A stretch of 64,000 nucleotides of DNA from Mucilaginibacter galii (GTDB taxonomy: Bacteria; Bacteroidota; Bacteroidia; Sphingobacteriales; Sphingobacteriaceae): NCBI RefSeq assembly GCF_014635825.1, contig NZ_BMDO01000015.1:41313-105312 (forward strand), read 5' to 3'. Below the pieces are notes generated by a model, which saw only the letters and a list, made by a program, of their open reading frames with translations, searched no databases and was not told where the DNA came from. Below are positions 26,222-34,577 of the stretch, piece by piece (the first letter of the stretch is position 1; the number at the start of each line of letters is the position of its first letter). The position numbers and the translations under genes were made by a program.

Positions 26222-27388
26222 ATGAAAAGTAAAACCTTTTATGCAGCAATGCTGGCAGCCGGCTTATTGTCGTTCTCTGCCTGCGATCAATCCACCAAAC
26301 AACAATCTACTAAAATGACAGATAGTACCACGGTAGGGCAACTACCGGTAGCCTCGGGCTTCGAAAAAACTATTGACGGTAAAGCCACCAAACTTTACGT
26401 GCTTAAAAACAGCAAAGGCACACAGGCCGCTATTACTAATTACGGCGGTAGGATGGTAAGTATGCTGGTACCCGATAAAAAAGGCACCATGGTAGATGTG
26501 GTTGCTGGCCCGGGCAGCGTAAGCGACTACGAAGATGCTAAAGGCAATTACTATGGCGCCTTAATTGGCCGCTACGGTAACCGCATAGGCAAAGCTAAAT
26601 TTACTTTAGAAGGTAAAGAGTACAAGCTGCCTGCCAACGATCATGACAATACGCTGCACGGCGGTAAAGAAGGTTTTGATGTTAAAGTTTGGGATGCCAA
26701 ACAAATAGATGATCATACTTTGGAGTTGTCTTACGTTTCTGCCGATGGCGAGCAAGGCTTCCCTGGTACATTGAAAACTACGGTTACTTATAAACTGACC
26801 GACGATAATGCCATTGAGATAGCTTATAACGCCACTACTGATAAGGCTACCGTGGTAAACTTAACTAACCACGCTTACTTTAACCTTAATGGTTGCGGTG
26901 CAGGTTCTATTTTAAAACACACGCTACAAATAGATGCCAATGGTTTTACACCGGTAGATAAAACGCTTATCCCGACCGGTAAAATTGCGACTGTACAAGG
27001 CACACCGTTCGATTTCCGTAAGGCTACTACCATTGGCTCACGCATTAACGAAGGTGATGAGCAGTTAAAAAGCGGACAGGGTTACGACCACAACTTTGTG
27101 CTGAACAAACACACCCTGCAAACACCGATAGCCACCGTACAAGGCGATGTGAGCGGTATTGTAATGGAGATTTTTACCGAGGAGCCGGGCATCCAGTTTT
27201 ACAGCGGTAACTTCATGAAAGGCGCGTTCAAATTTAAAGGCGATAAAAAAGACGATAACCGTACTGCCTTTGCGTTAGAGACCCAGCATTACCCTGATTC
27301 ACCTAATAAGCCCGAGTTTCCTTCTACAGAATTAAAGCCGGGCCAAACGTATAAAACCACAACTATTTACAAGTTTTCGGCTAAGTAA
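26222..27388 (+). CDS. galM: Aldose 1-epimerase (galactose mutarotase), lipoprotein
   Basis: This enzyme interconverts alpha and beta anomers of hexoses. It has 388 residues with a lipoprotein signal peptide; LLSFSAC places the lipidated Cys at residue 21, so it would be held at the periplasmic or outer membrane face. Active-site motifs are GRYGNRIGKAKF, NDHDNTLHGGKEGFD with one catalytic His, VVNLTNHAYFNLNG with the second, and LETQHYPDSPN with the catalytic Glu. It is downstream of the GH26 gene and followed by a strong terminator. Confidence 0.94.
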   Translation: MKSKTFYAAMLAAGLLSFSACDQSTKQQSTKMTDSTTVGQLPVASGFEKTIDGKATKLYVLKNSKGTQAAITNYGGRMVSMLVPDKKGTMVDVVAGPGSVSDYEDAKGNYYGALIGRYGNRIGKAKFTLEGKEYKLPANDHDNTLHGGKEGFDVKVWDAKQIDDHTLELSYVSADGEQGFPGTLKTTVTYKLTDDNAIEIAYNATTDKATVVNLTNHAYFNLNGCGAGSILKHTLQIDANGFTPVDKTLIPTGKIATVQGTPFDFRKATTIGSRINEGDEQLKSGQGYDHNFVLNKHTLQTPIATVQGDVSGIVMEIFTEEPGIQFYSGNFMKGAFKFKGDKKDDNRTAFALETQHYPDSPNKPEFPSTELKPGQTYKTTTIYKFSAK

Positions 27389-27408
27389 GCTGTTTTAACA
27401 TTCTTTGT

Positions 27409-27446
27409 AAAACGGGCTGGTCATAATATAACCAGCCCGTTTTTTA
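27409..27446 (+). terminator. Rho-independent terminator after galM
   Basis: AACGGGCTGGT pairs perfectly with ACCAGCCCGTT across a nine-base A/T-rich loop and is followed by TTTTT. It lies 22 bases after the mutarotase stop and just before the end of the convergent kinase gene. Confidence 0.9.
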
Positions 27447-27451
27447 TGATG

Positions 27452-27961
27452 TCAATTCACAAAAAGGAGGATCTTAGGAAGATTTTTAGCAGGTGGATCG
27501 ATCGTATCTACTAAAAGTTCCCCATCATCCGGCTTGATGTGCATCAACTGGTAACGGTCCCTGAATGCTTCAAAGTTGGTAATAAGTTGATTAGGTGCCG
27601 GATTTTTGGCACGCTCATTAAATCTTTCTGCCCAAATGTTTTCATCACTGCAGGTTACAAGTATCGTTTTAAGTTGTACACAATGAATTTTGCACCACTC
27701 TCTTAACACTTTAATATCTTCATCATATTGAAAAGGGCAATCTATGATGAGAGTGGATGCATTGTGTATATTACTACGAAGAATACTGTAGATAATATTG
27801 AATGTTATTTTGTTTCGCAACTCATGGCTTACGGATAATTGAATAACCTGATCATAAATATCATCTTTCCTGATAATAGGCACGTTAATCTCAGCTGAGA
27901 GCAGGTTTGACAGGGTTGTTTTACCGGTTGCCGGTCTGCCTCTGAATAGTATTAATTGCAT
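27452..27961 (-). CDS. P-loop kinase-like ATP-binding protein
   Basis: This small cytoplasmic protein has 169 residues and opens directly with a Walker A, FRGRPATGKTTLS at about residues 5-17. The fold then follows that of the AAA_33/zeta-like kinase family, with IIDCPFQYDEDIKVLREWC as strand 3 and VTCSDENIWAERFNERAKNP as the lid. The substrate is unknown; relatives phosphorylate nucleosides, sugars or antibiotics. It is a single gene between two plus-strand genes. Confidence 0.75.
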   Translation of the reverse strand: MQLILFRGRPATGKTTLSNLLSAEINVPIIRKDDIYDQVIQLSVSHELRNKITFNIIYSILRSNIHNASTLIIDCPFQYDEDIKVLREWCKIHCVQLKTILVTCSDENIWAERFNERAKNPAPNQLITNFEAFRDRYQLMHIKPDDGELLVDTIDPPAKNLPKILLFVN

Positions 27962-28083
27962 ATCTTATATATAGCATACTTGTAAAGCTTGTTGTGATTT
28001 GAATAAACCTACAGTTTTTCATTCTTAAATAAAACCTTTATGACCAAAATAGCCTTTAATTTAAAACAAACAGCTAAATTACT

Positions 28084-28359
28084 ATGAATGCCTATCAGCA
28101 AAAATGGATCGACGTTTTAACTAATGCAAATATCAAAGACTGGAAAATTACACCGCTTGAGGACGATATACTGATTGATCTGCCTTCGGGAAGCAACGTA
28201 AGTACCATTATGGAAAACCTGCCCGATGTAATTGCCACCTTAACGTTAGACATTACGGAGTCGCCCGAAAGGTTGAAATTTATCTTGCGGCATGCAGGCG
28301 AGCATCATGAATATATTGTGAACCCAACAGATCGTGATCTTAATACTGCTAAAAAGTAA
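28084..28359 (+). CDS. Hypothetical protein, 91 residues
   Basis: This is a small soluble acidic protein I do not recognise. It begins MNAYQQKWIDVLTNANIKDW and has no Cys, signal peptide or membrane segment. It lies 51 bases upstream of lepB on the same strand and could share its transcript. The coding texture resembles the neighbours. Confidence 0.6.
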   Translation: MNAYQQKWIDVLTNANIKDWKITPLEDDILIDLPSGSNVSTIMENLPDVIATLTLDITESPERLKFILRHAGEHHEYIVNPTDRDLNTAKK

Positions 28360-28410
28360 CCTACGGGTTGTAACAAATACATCGGCGCGGCGTCATAGGT
28401 ATATATACCT

Positions 28411-29523
28411 ATGAACATGAAGTGGAACTTTAAACGCAGCCCCAAAGAAACCGATAAAGCTAAGAAATCAGCAGCCCGCGAATGGCTTAATGCTATCGTG
28501 TTTGCGGTAGTGGTTTCTACCATTGTAAGAGGATTATTGTTTTCGGCGTATGCGATACCTTCAGGCTCTATGGAGGGTACCTTGCTTACAGGCGATTACT
28601 TGTTTGTAAGCAAGATCAGTTACGGTCCGCGGATGCCTTTCACGCCGGTGGCCGTTCCGTTTTTAGAATCTACCATAACGTCGGATAGTATTAAAACTTA
28701 TTGGGATGGCATTAAGCTTCCTTATTATCGCTTACCGGGCGTTTCCGAAGTGAAAAAAGGCGACATCGTAGTATTTAACAAACCCGAAGAAGCCGACCCA
28801 GCTTATAACCGGCCGGTTGACGTACGCACCAATTTAATTAAACGCTGCCAGGCCACCCCCGGCGATAGGCTTGAAATTAAAAATGCCCAGGTTTATATTA
28901 ATGGAAAACCGGCGCCTAATGCCGAAAAGCAGCAAACCTCCTACACTGTAACTACCGATGGCAGCACCATTAACCCACGTGTTTTTACCGATTTGCATAT
29001 TGAACCGTTACAGCAAACCGATGTGGCTACCTGGGTTATGATCATCCCGCAGGCATCATTAGCTACACTTAAAGGTTACTCTAACATCAAAAGCATAGTT
29101 CCTGTTATTGAAGCAGCAGGACAGTACGACCCTGCTGTGTTTCCGCATGACGAACGCTTTAAATGGAACGCCGATAATTTTGGTCCGCTGGTAATGCCTA
29201 AACGCGGAATAACCATAGCACTTAACGATTCAACCATGACCTTGTATCGCCGCGCCATTGAGTTGTACGAGAACAATAAGGTAGAGCAAAAGGGCGGTAA
29301 GGTTTTCATCAATGGAAAAGAAAGCAATGCTTACACTTTTAAAATGAATTACTACTGGATGATGGGCGATAACCGCCATAATTCACTTGATGCACGCTTT
29401 TGGGGCTACGTACCCGAAGACCACATCATCGGTAAAGCTATGATCACCTTTTTTAGCACCGATTCCGAAGGCAACCTACTGCATAAGATCAGATGGAACC
29501 GAATATTAAGGTCAATTAACTAA
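28411..29523 (+). CDS. lepB: Signal peptidase I
   Basis: This membrane serine protease removes signal peptides from exported proteins. It has 370 residues with one N-terminal membrane helix (AIVFAVVVSTIVRGLLFSAY). The catalytic Ser is in IPSGSMEGTLL (about residue 53) and the catalytic Lys in NLIKRCQATPGD (about residue 144). The C-terminal box is MMGDNRHNSLDARFWG. Between boxes D and E there is an insert of roughly 150 residues, which makes it longer than most lepB proteins but is common in Bacteroidota. A second ATG at 28417 is an alternative start. Confidence 0.94.
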   Translation: MNMKWNFKRSPKETDKAKKSAAREWLNAIVFAVVVSTIVRGLLFSAYAIPSGSMEGTLLTGDYLFVSKISYGPRMPFTPVAVPFLESTITSDSIKTYWDGIKLPYYRLPGVSEVKKGDIVVFNKPEEADPAYNRPVDVRTNLIKRCQATPGDRLEIKNAQVYINGKPAPNAEKQQTSYTVTTDGSTINPRVFTDLHIEPLQQTDVATWVMIIPQASLATLKGYSNIKSIVPVIEAAGQYDPAVFPHDERFKWNADNFGPLVMPKRGITIALNDSTMTLYRRAIELYENNKVEQKGGKVFINGKESNAYTFKMNYYWMMGDNRHNSLDARFWGYVPEDHIIGKAMITFFSTDSEGNLLHKIRWNRILRSIN

Positions 29524-29545
29524 AATCTTACTCATCTTAAACTAT

Positions 29546-29622
29546 GTCATTGCGAGCGATAGCGTGGCAATCGCACGCGTTTAATAAGCGGCGTTAGGTT
29601 GTTACGTCGCTTTGAACGATCA
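29546..29622. repeat. REP-like palindrome, copy 7
   Basis: The left arm GTCATTGCGAGCGATAGCGT continues GGCAATC and is almost identical to the arm of copy 1. The right half is degraded (TTGTTACGTCGC). It lies just after lepB and before the end of the convergent MFS gene. Confidence 0.65.
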
Positions 29623-29640
29623 AAAAAATGTTAATGCTTC

Positions 29641-30792
29641 TTATAACTTAACCTTACTGGAAATCCCCGTAACACATAAACCCATTACCGCAATCAGCAT
29701 AAAGCTTATACGCAAGCTAAATGCCCCGGCAATAAAGCCGATAACCGGTGGCCCAACCAAAAAGCCCACAAAGCCAATGGTAGACACCGCTGCCAGCGCC
29801 ATACCCGGCGACATGGTTTTAGACTTGCCGGCAACACTGTAAACCATAGGTACTACCGACGATACACCAAAGCCAACCAGCAAGAAGCCCAGCATGGCGG
29901 TATACAAATGTGGAAATATCACGGCTACCAGTAAACCCGATGCAGTTAATAAGCCGCTCAATTGCAGGGTTTGTTTAAGGCCAAAACGGGCGGCAAACCA
30001 GTCGGCGGCAAAGCGGCCCAGGGCCATGGTACACATAAAGCAGGTGTAACCGGCACCCATCCAGGCACCGCTCGCGTTAATGATCTTTTTAAAATAGATT
30101 ACGCTCCAATCAAACATGGCGCCCTCGCAAATGAGGGAGCAGAAAGCAATGATACCTAATTTGATGAGCGGTCTGTCGGGTAGCACAAAGGCCGGGCCGG
30201 TTTCGGTTTTGGCACTATCGTCAAGCAAATAGCGTTGAAAAACGAATAGGAATATAATTACCACTAAAGCAATTACCGCAAAGTGCTGCACTGGTACCAC
30301 GCCCTGGCCTATCATTATGGTGCCAATGCCCGCCCCGGCAAAACCGGCCAAACTCCATAGCCCATGGAAAGAACCCATAATAGGCTTTCCATAAAGCTTT
30401 TCGGCAGCAACGGCTTGTGTGTTTACAGCAATGTTTACGCTGTTACTGGCAAAGCCATACAGCACCATGCAGGCAACCAACAACGGTACGTTGGGCGATG
30501 CCCCCAGGCCAATCAAAGCCAACGCATACATCACCAAACCCGCTAAAACCAGCTTACGGCTGCCAATATGCGAAACCAGCCAGCCCGCTACCGGCAGCGA
30601 CAAAATTAACCCCACCGGTATAGAGAACAAGATGGCGCCTAAACTTGCATCGCTCAAATTAAGGGTTTGCTGTATGGTGGCAATGCGCGACGCCCAGCTG
30701 GCAAAAATTAAGCCCGGTAAAAAGAATACCGCACCCACGGCAATGCGCAAATAATGTTTGGGAAATGGAAAATGTATAGCCTGATCACTCAT
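29641..30792 (-). CDS. Major facilitator superfamily transporter
   Basis: This is an inner-membrane secondary transporter of 383 residues with about 12 hydrophobic segments. The N-terminal half has FFLPGLIFASWASRIATIQ followed by LPVAGWLVSHIGSRKLVL, the loop 2-3 MFS motif. The second half begins after a hydrophilic loop near residue 195. The pattern resembles the YbjJ/FucP-like branch. Its substrate is unknown. It is transcribed alone. Confidence 0.85.
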   Translation of the reverse strand: MSDQAIHFPFPKHYLRIAVGAVFFLPGLIFASWASRIATIQQTLNLSDASLGAILFSIPVGLILSLPVAGWLVSHIGSRKLVLAGLVMYALALIGLGASPNVPLLVACMVLYGFASNSVNIAVNTQAVAAEKLYGKPIMGSFHGLWSLAGFAGAGIGTIMIGQGVVPVQHFAVIALVVIIFLFVFQRYLLDDSAKTETGPAFVLPDRPLIKLGIIAFCSLICEGAMFDWSVIYFKKIINASGAWMGAGYTCFMCTMALGRFAADWFAARFGLKQTLQLSGLLTASGLLVAVIFPHLYTAMLGFLLVGFGVSSVVPMVYSVAGKSKTMSPGMALAAVSTIGFVGFLVGPPVIGFIAGAFSLRISFMLIAVMGLCVTGISSKVKL

Positions 30793-30897
30793 ACCTGCAA
30801 CGCTTTTGGTAAGCGCTGCAAAAGTAAGGCATAACGGTCCCTCAACTCAATTAAAAGTTAATATTTGCGTTTAATTGACATGAGCACTAAGCTTCTG

Positions 30898-32838
30898 CTA
30901 TATAACCAGTGTGCTCCATCCTTGTGGAATGTCTTTTTTGCGCGACCGTTTTTGCTCCTGCATAGCCTTCTTTATGCGCGTGGCATAAGCCCAGCAGGTA
31001 CTTTGCCTGATGCCCAGCTTATCTGACAGTTGGTGCGACGAGATAGTGCCCTTGCTGCTATAGATCAAATAAACCAGGTAAAACGCCTTGTTAATGGGAA
31101 TACGATTATTCTCAAATATGGTATTGTGCAAGGCCGATTCTTCGTAACTGCACTTGGTGCAACGGCGGCTGTACGGTACACGACCAGCACAGTAGGAGGT
31201 ATGGCTGCAACGCGTACACTGGTAACAGTTCTTCCATTTGAGTTCGGAAAGAAATTTGTAACAGCTTTCCTGGTCGGGGTACTTGGCGCTGAACTCTTCA
31301 AAGTTTAGTTCGGCCGAGAGCACGCGGGCATCGGTTACCTTATCAATATTGGTTTTGAGCTGTATGTTATCTTTCTCCAGCAATACATTCATGCGGGTAA
31401 TTTCCGAAGCTTGCTCTTCCAATAAATGGTTGATGCTAATGAGCTGCTCGCTTTGCTCCTCAATAGTCTTGGACTGCTCAAGTATTTCCTGCGATTTTTC
31501 TACCACTTCCTTCGTACGCACCTGTACCTGGTGCTCCAGTTCGCGGTTTATAGAATCTTTAAGCTCGCTGTTAATCTGCATTTGCTTAATGGTTTCCTCC
31601 TGAGCTTCGTCTTTTTCTTTACGTAGAATGCGCACCTGGTCGCCAATGGCAAATGAAAGCAGTACCATTTCTATCACAAAACAAAAGCCCACACTATAAT
31701 AGCTCACAAAGGCCGGCAACATACGGCCGTAGCCCAGGGCAGTTAAGGCCTTGATCATGAAGCCCGTAAATAAAATAGCATAAGCCAGTACAAAAAACCT
31801 TGCAGGCTTAAAGCCACCCCTGTAAATGTGTAGCCCCGCCGCAAACGCAATAGATAATGGAATGATCTCTACAAACTTGTAGGCAAACAGGCTTTTATCA
31901 AATAACAGGCAGTATAAGAAGTATAGCGTTCTTAGTAGAACGGTGTAATTTATAAGCTTATAAAAGCGCCCGGCCCGTTTTTTTGCCTGTAACAATTCTT
32001 CGGTAAATATGAGGGCAAATACGCTGAGCAGGTACAGGGCCGTACCATAAGCATAATCGTTAAGTATGGGTGTTTTAGGCCAGAGGTACTGAAAGGCAAT
32101 GCCGTCTACACTCATTTCGTATATGGCCACACTCAAAATATAGAACACATAGTAGAGATATTGCCGCTTTTTAACCGCCATGAACATGAGCAGGTTATGG
32201 AAGCAAAAAATGAGAATCATGCCATAGAACAAGCCAAAGGTGAGGTACTCGTTCAGTGCATAATGAATAAAGTAATCGAGCGTACGGTATACTATAATTA
32301 CGTTAACCAGATTGTGCGATTTTAGCTTGAAGTAATAGGTATACTCGCCTTCACTGGGGTTCTTGATCAGGAATTCGAAATTTTTGTGCTGGTACAAGCG
32401 CGAATTGAAATCAATTTTAGCTCCTGATTTACTGGCTGTATATAAGCCCTGCTCATCGGGAATGTAGGCGGTAACCTCATCGGTGGTTTGGTCGAAGAAC
32501 TCAAAAAGTGCAGCTTTATCTACGGTAGATTTATGGAGCCTAACCCTAATGCGGTACCAGTAGGTAGAAGTACGATTTTGGTTATTGGGAAAAAATAAAT
32601 TATTGGCCTTAAATTGCCGGTTGTTTAGCGGTAGCCTAACGTCGGCAAACGTAAGCCGGTTGCTGGTATCTTCCAGGCATTCAATCTCGTTCAGGGTAAA
32701 CTTATACTGTTTAAGACTGCTATCAATCACTATAGCTTTTTGGGCAAATAGCGGCAAGGCAAAAAGCAGGCTCAGTAAAGTAGCCAACAGCCATTTTTTA
32801 GAATAAGAGAAATGCATAGCAGGTAGCATTCTATCCAT
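30898..32838 (-). CDS. 7TM-DISM membrane sensor fused to IS1595-type zinc ribbon and HTH
   Basis: This 646-residue protein combines parts that are normally separate. A signal peptide ends near residue 33 (LLFALPLFAQ; the ATG at 32817 is an equally good start). An extracytoplasmic beta domain of the 7TMR-DISM type spans about 40-190, seven hydrophobic segments span about 195-400, and a coiled coil covers about 405-500. Residues 515-630 match the N-terminal part of IS1595-family transposases: FSAKYPDQESCYKFLSELKW, then a zinc ribbon with Cys 541/544 and 560/563 (extra Cys 538 and 550), then HNTIFENNRIPINKAFYLVY and a helix-turn-helix, ISSHQLSDKLGIRQSTCWAY. No DDE catalytic domain follows; the protein ends about 20 residues later. 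The likely role is a membrane-tethered signal-responsive DNA-binding regulator. Domain identities are read from motifs; regulation is inferred. Confidence 0.85.
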   Translation of the reverse strand: MDRMLPAMHFSYSKKWLLATLLSLLFALPLFAQKAIVIDSSLKQYKFTLNEIECLEDTSNRLTFADVRLPLNNRQFKANNLFFPNNQNRTSTYWYRIRVRLHKSTVDKAALFEFFDQTTDEVTAYIPDEQGLYTASKSGAKIDFNSRLYQHKNFEFLIKNPSEGEYTYYFKLKSHNLVNVIIVYRTLDYFIHYALNEYLTFGLFYGMILIFCFHNLLMFMAVKKRQYLYYVFYILSVAIYEMSVDGIAFQYLWPKTPILNDYAYGTALYLLSVFALIFTEELLQAKKRAGRFYKLINYTVLLRTLYFLYCLLFDKSLFAYKFVEIIPLSIAFAAGLHIYRGGFKPARFFVLAYAILFTGFMIKALTALGYGRMLPAFVSYYSVGFCFVIEMVLLSFAIGDQVRILRKEKDEAQEETIKQMQINSELKDSINRELEHQVQVRTKEVVEKSQEILEQSKTIEEQSEQLISINHLLEEQASEITRMNVLLEKDNIQLKTNIDKVTDARVLSAELNFEEFSAKYPDQESCYKFLSELKWKNCYQCTRCSHTSYCAGRVPYSRRCTKCSYEESALHNTIFENNRIPINKAFYLVYLIYSSKGTISSHQLSDKLGIRQSTCWAYATRIKKAMQEQKRSRKKDIPQGWSTLVI

Positions 32839-33001
32839 ATATATAAAGCAATAAATAGCAGTTACCGGGGTATACCGTCGCCATTCATTTTAAAACGAAG
32901 TGGCCGCATGCAGTTAACTGGTGGTTTTTTTAATTGTATTCAAATATATTAAATACTGCAATAAGGAGCCGTTTAAAGCCCGAAATTATGCTTTAACATA
33001 G

Positions 33002-34180
33002 TTATTGGTACACTATGCTATTGGTAACGCCGGTAAACTTGTTGTTATCAAACTTATTATTGGTTGGGGGCACATCCTGCATTACCCTCGATGGATAACG
33101 CGTGGTGTCAAATTTTCCGGTCCAATCCTGATTCTTATTATCGCCAACAAGTATGCCTGTGGTGGCATTGCTAATGGTGTTGTTTTGAATAAGGCAGCCG
33201 TTAGGTGCAATGTAAAAGCCTACTTCGTTTTTACCCTTCGCCATACCGTACATAAGGCGAATGGCAGTTTTAACATCGCTAATGGTATTGTTGGTTACGG
33301 TGTGGCCGGTGCCGTTAATGCGTATGCCGCTGTCGCCGCCTTTAATGGTATTGCTGTCTATCAGGCAATCATGGCCGCCGCGCATTACCAGTTCGCCATC
33401 GCAATTTTCAAATACGTTTTTGATGTATTTGTTATCGCTGCTCTTGTTGCTGATCACTTCGCCCTCGCCGTTGCAGCGGGTAAACTGGTTATTGCGCACA
33501 GTGGTTTTGGGGCTCCTGGTACCTAACAATACCGGGTCCTGGCCCACCTGCACACATTCGCCGCCGTTAAATACCTTCCAGCTAACCTTTTCTTTGTTTT
33601 GGAAGACGTTGTTGTTAATGAGCGTATAAAGCGGACAATCGGCCGTTTTGGTAATTTTAACCTGTATATCCAGTTCGTCAATATTACCGTTAAAGGTACA
33701 GTGGGCTATTTGGTTATGCTGCCCCGTGCCCGATACAATAACCAAACCCATAAACTGCACCGTTCCGCGGTTTTTTTCAAAATAGCAATTCGTGATCTTC
33801 GAGTATTGCGTATTATCGAGGTTTATAAGCAACCCGGTCTTGCCATCTTCTTTCAACAGCTTGCAACCGGTAAAATTAATACCGTTTATAACGGCATAGT
33901 TACCGGTGACTTTGATAAGCGTTTGTTTAACGTCGCCGGTGAAGATCACCTTGCCCACGGTTTCGGCAGTTAACGTTACGGGCTGTGTTTTGGTACCGCT
34001 GGCCGATAGCGTTACGGCCCATGGCGCGTACGTGCCGTTAGCAATCCTGATCACATCACCCGGACGTGCGTTATCATTTGCGGCTTTAAACTCCTGCTCA
34101 TTATGTATTAAATAAGATTTCGCAAAACTAACTTGCGCAAACAAGAGGAGCATGAGCATGCCCGTTAATTTTCTTTTCAT
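33002..34180 (-). CDS. Secreted polysaccharide lyase family 6 (alginate lyase/chondroitinase B-like)
   Basis: This is a predicted exported parallel beta-helix lyase of 392 residues with a signal peptide at 1-20 (MLMLLLFAQVSFAKS). The PL6 catalytic region is present: GEGEVISNKSSDNKY with the Lys, and GELVMRGGHDCLIDSN with the Arg, as in chondroitinase B. Repeated turns such as NNVFQNK, NNQFTRCNG and NNTISDV mark the helix coils. The length is shorter than many PL6 enzymes, so it is probably a single-domain member. Substrates are alginate or dermatan-type glycans. It is divergent from the GH5 gene across a gap of about 400 bases. Confidence 0.85.
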   Translation of the reverse strand: MKRKLTGMLMLLLFAQVSFAKSYLIHNEQEFKAANDNARPGDVIRIANGTYAPWAVTLSASGTKTQPVTLTAETVGKVIFTGDVKQTLIKVTGNYAVINGINFTGCKLLKEDGKTGLLINLDNTQYSKITNCYFEKNRGTVQFMGLVIVSGTGQHNQIAHCTFNGNIDELDIQVKITKTADCPLYTLINNNVFQNKEKVSWKVFNGGECVQVGQDPVLLGTRSPKTTVRNNQFTRCNGEGEVISNKSSDNKYIKNVFENCDGELVMRGGHDCLIDSNTIKGGDSGIRINGTGHTVTNNTISDVKTAIRLMYGMAKGKNEVGFYIAPNGCLIQNNTISNATTGILVGDNKNQDWTGKFDTTRYPSRVMQDVPPTNNKFDNNKFTGVTNSIVYQ

Positions 34181-34577
34181 TATAAGTGGTGCCTGGTGTA
34201 ATTGGTTAATGTAAATATAAGCTAACCATGAGGCTGTTAAGGCAAGAAAATCTTGAGTAAAATGTAAGCTTTTGATAATAAGCGCGAATAGTTTTTTAGT
34301 GTCAATATGACCGTTTTTCTTAAATATTTATGGTCTTGCGGTTAAAGCGTATCAAAGAAATTTGCAATGGAGGTTAATTAGTTGAAAATGCTGCGTATGC
34401 GTTCTATACGCACATTTTTGTTAATGTTCATAAAGCGTATATATATATTTAAGCGGTTCATATACTGTTTAAATGTGCATTTTTCTTATTTTATTGAACG
34501 CTAATTCAATATTTTTGGCAGCACACATCACCATTAAAATAACCTCAAAAATGCTTCCTCACTTCCCTGTTTTTCAT
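34181..34577. other. Intergenic region between divergent PL6 and GH5 genes
   Basis: This 397-base A+T-rich gap should hold both promoters. A short palindrome, TGCGTATGCGTTCTATACGCA, lies at about 34392-34412 and might be a regulator site. The in-frame extension of GH5 back to 34473 looks like leader rather than protein. No other gene is visible. Confidence 0.4.

Noticed and set aside
33005..33526. 173-residue plus-strand frame over the PL6 gene
   Set aside because: The low-complexity translation (many Ala, Val, Ile) is a shadow of the repeated beta-helix codons on the minus strand.
34473..34577. 35-residue N-terminal extension of GH5
   Set aside because: It would bury the signal peptide inside the protein and reads like A+T-rich leader.
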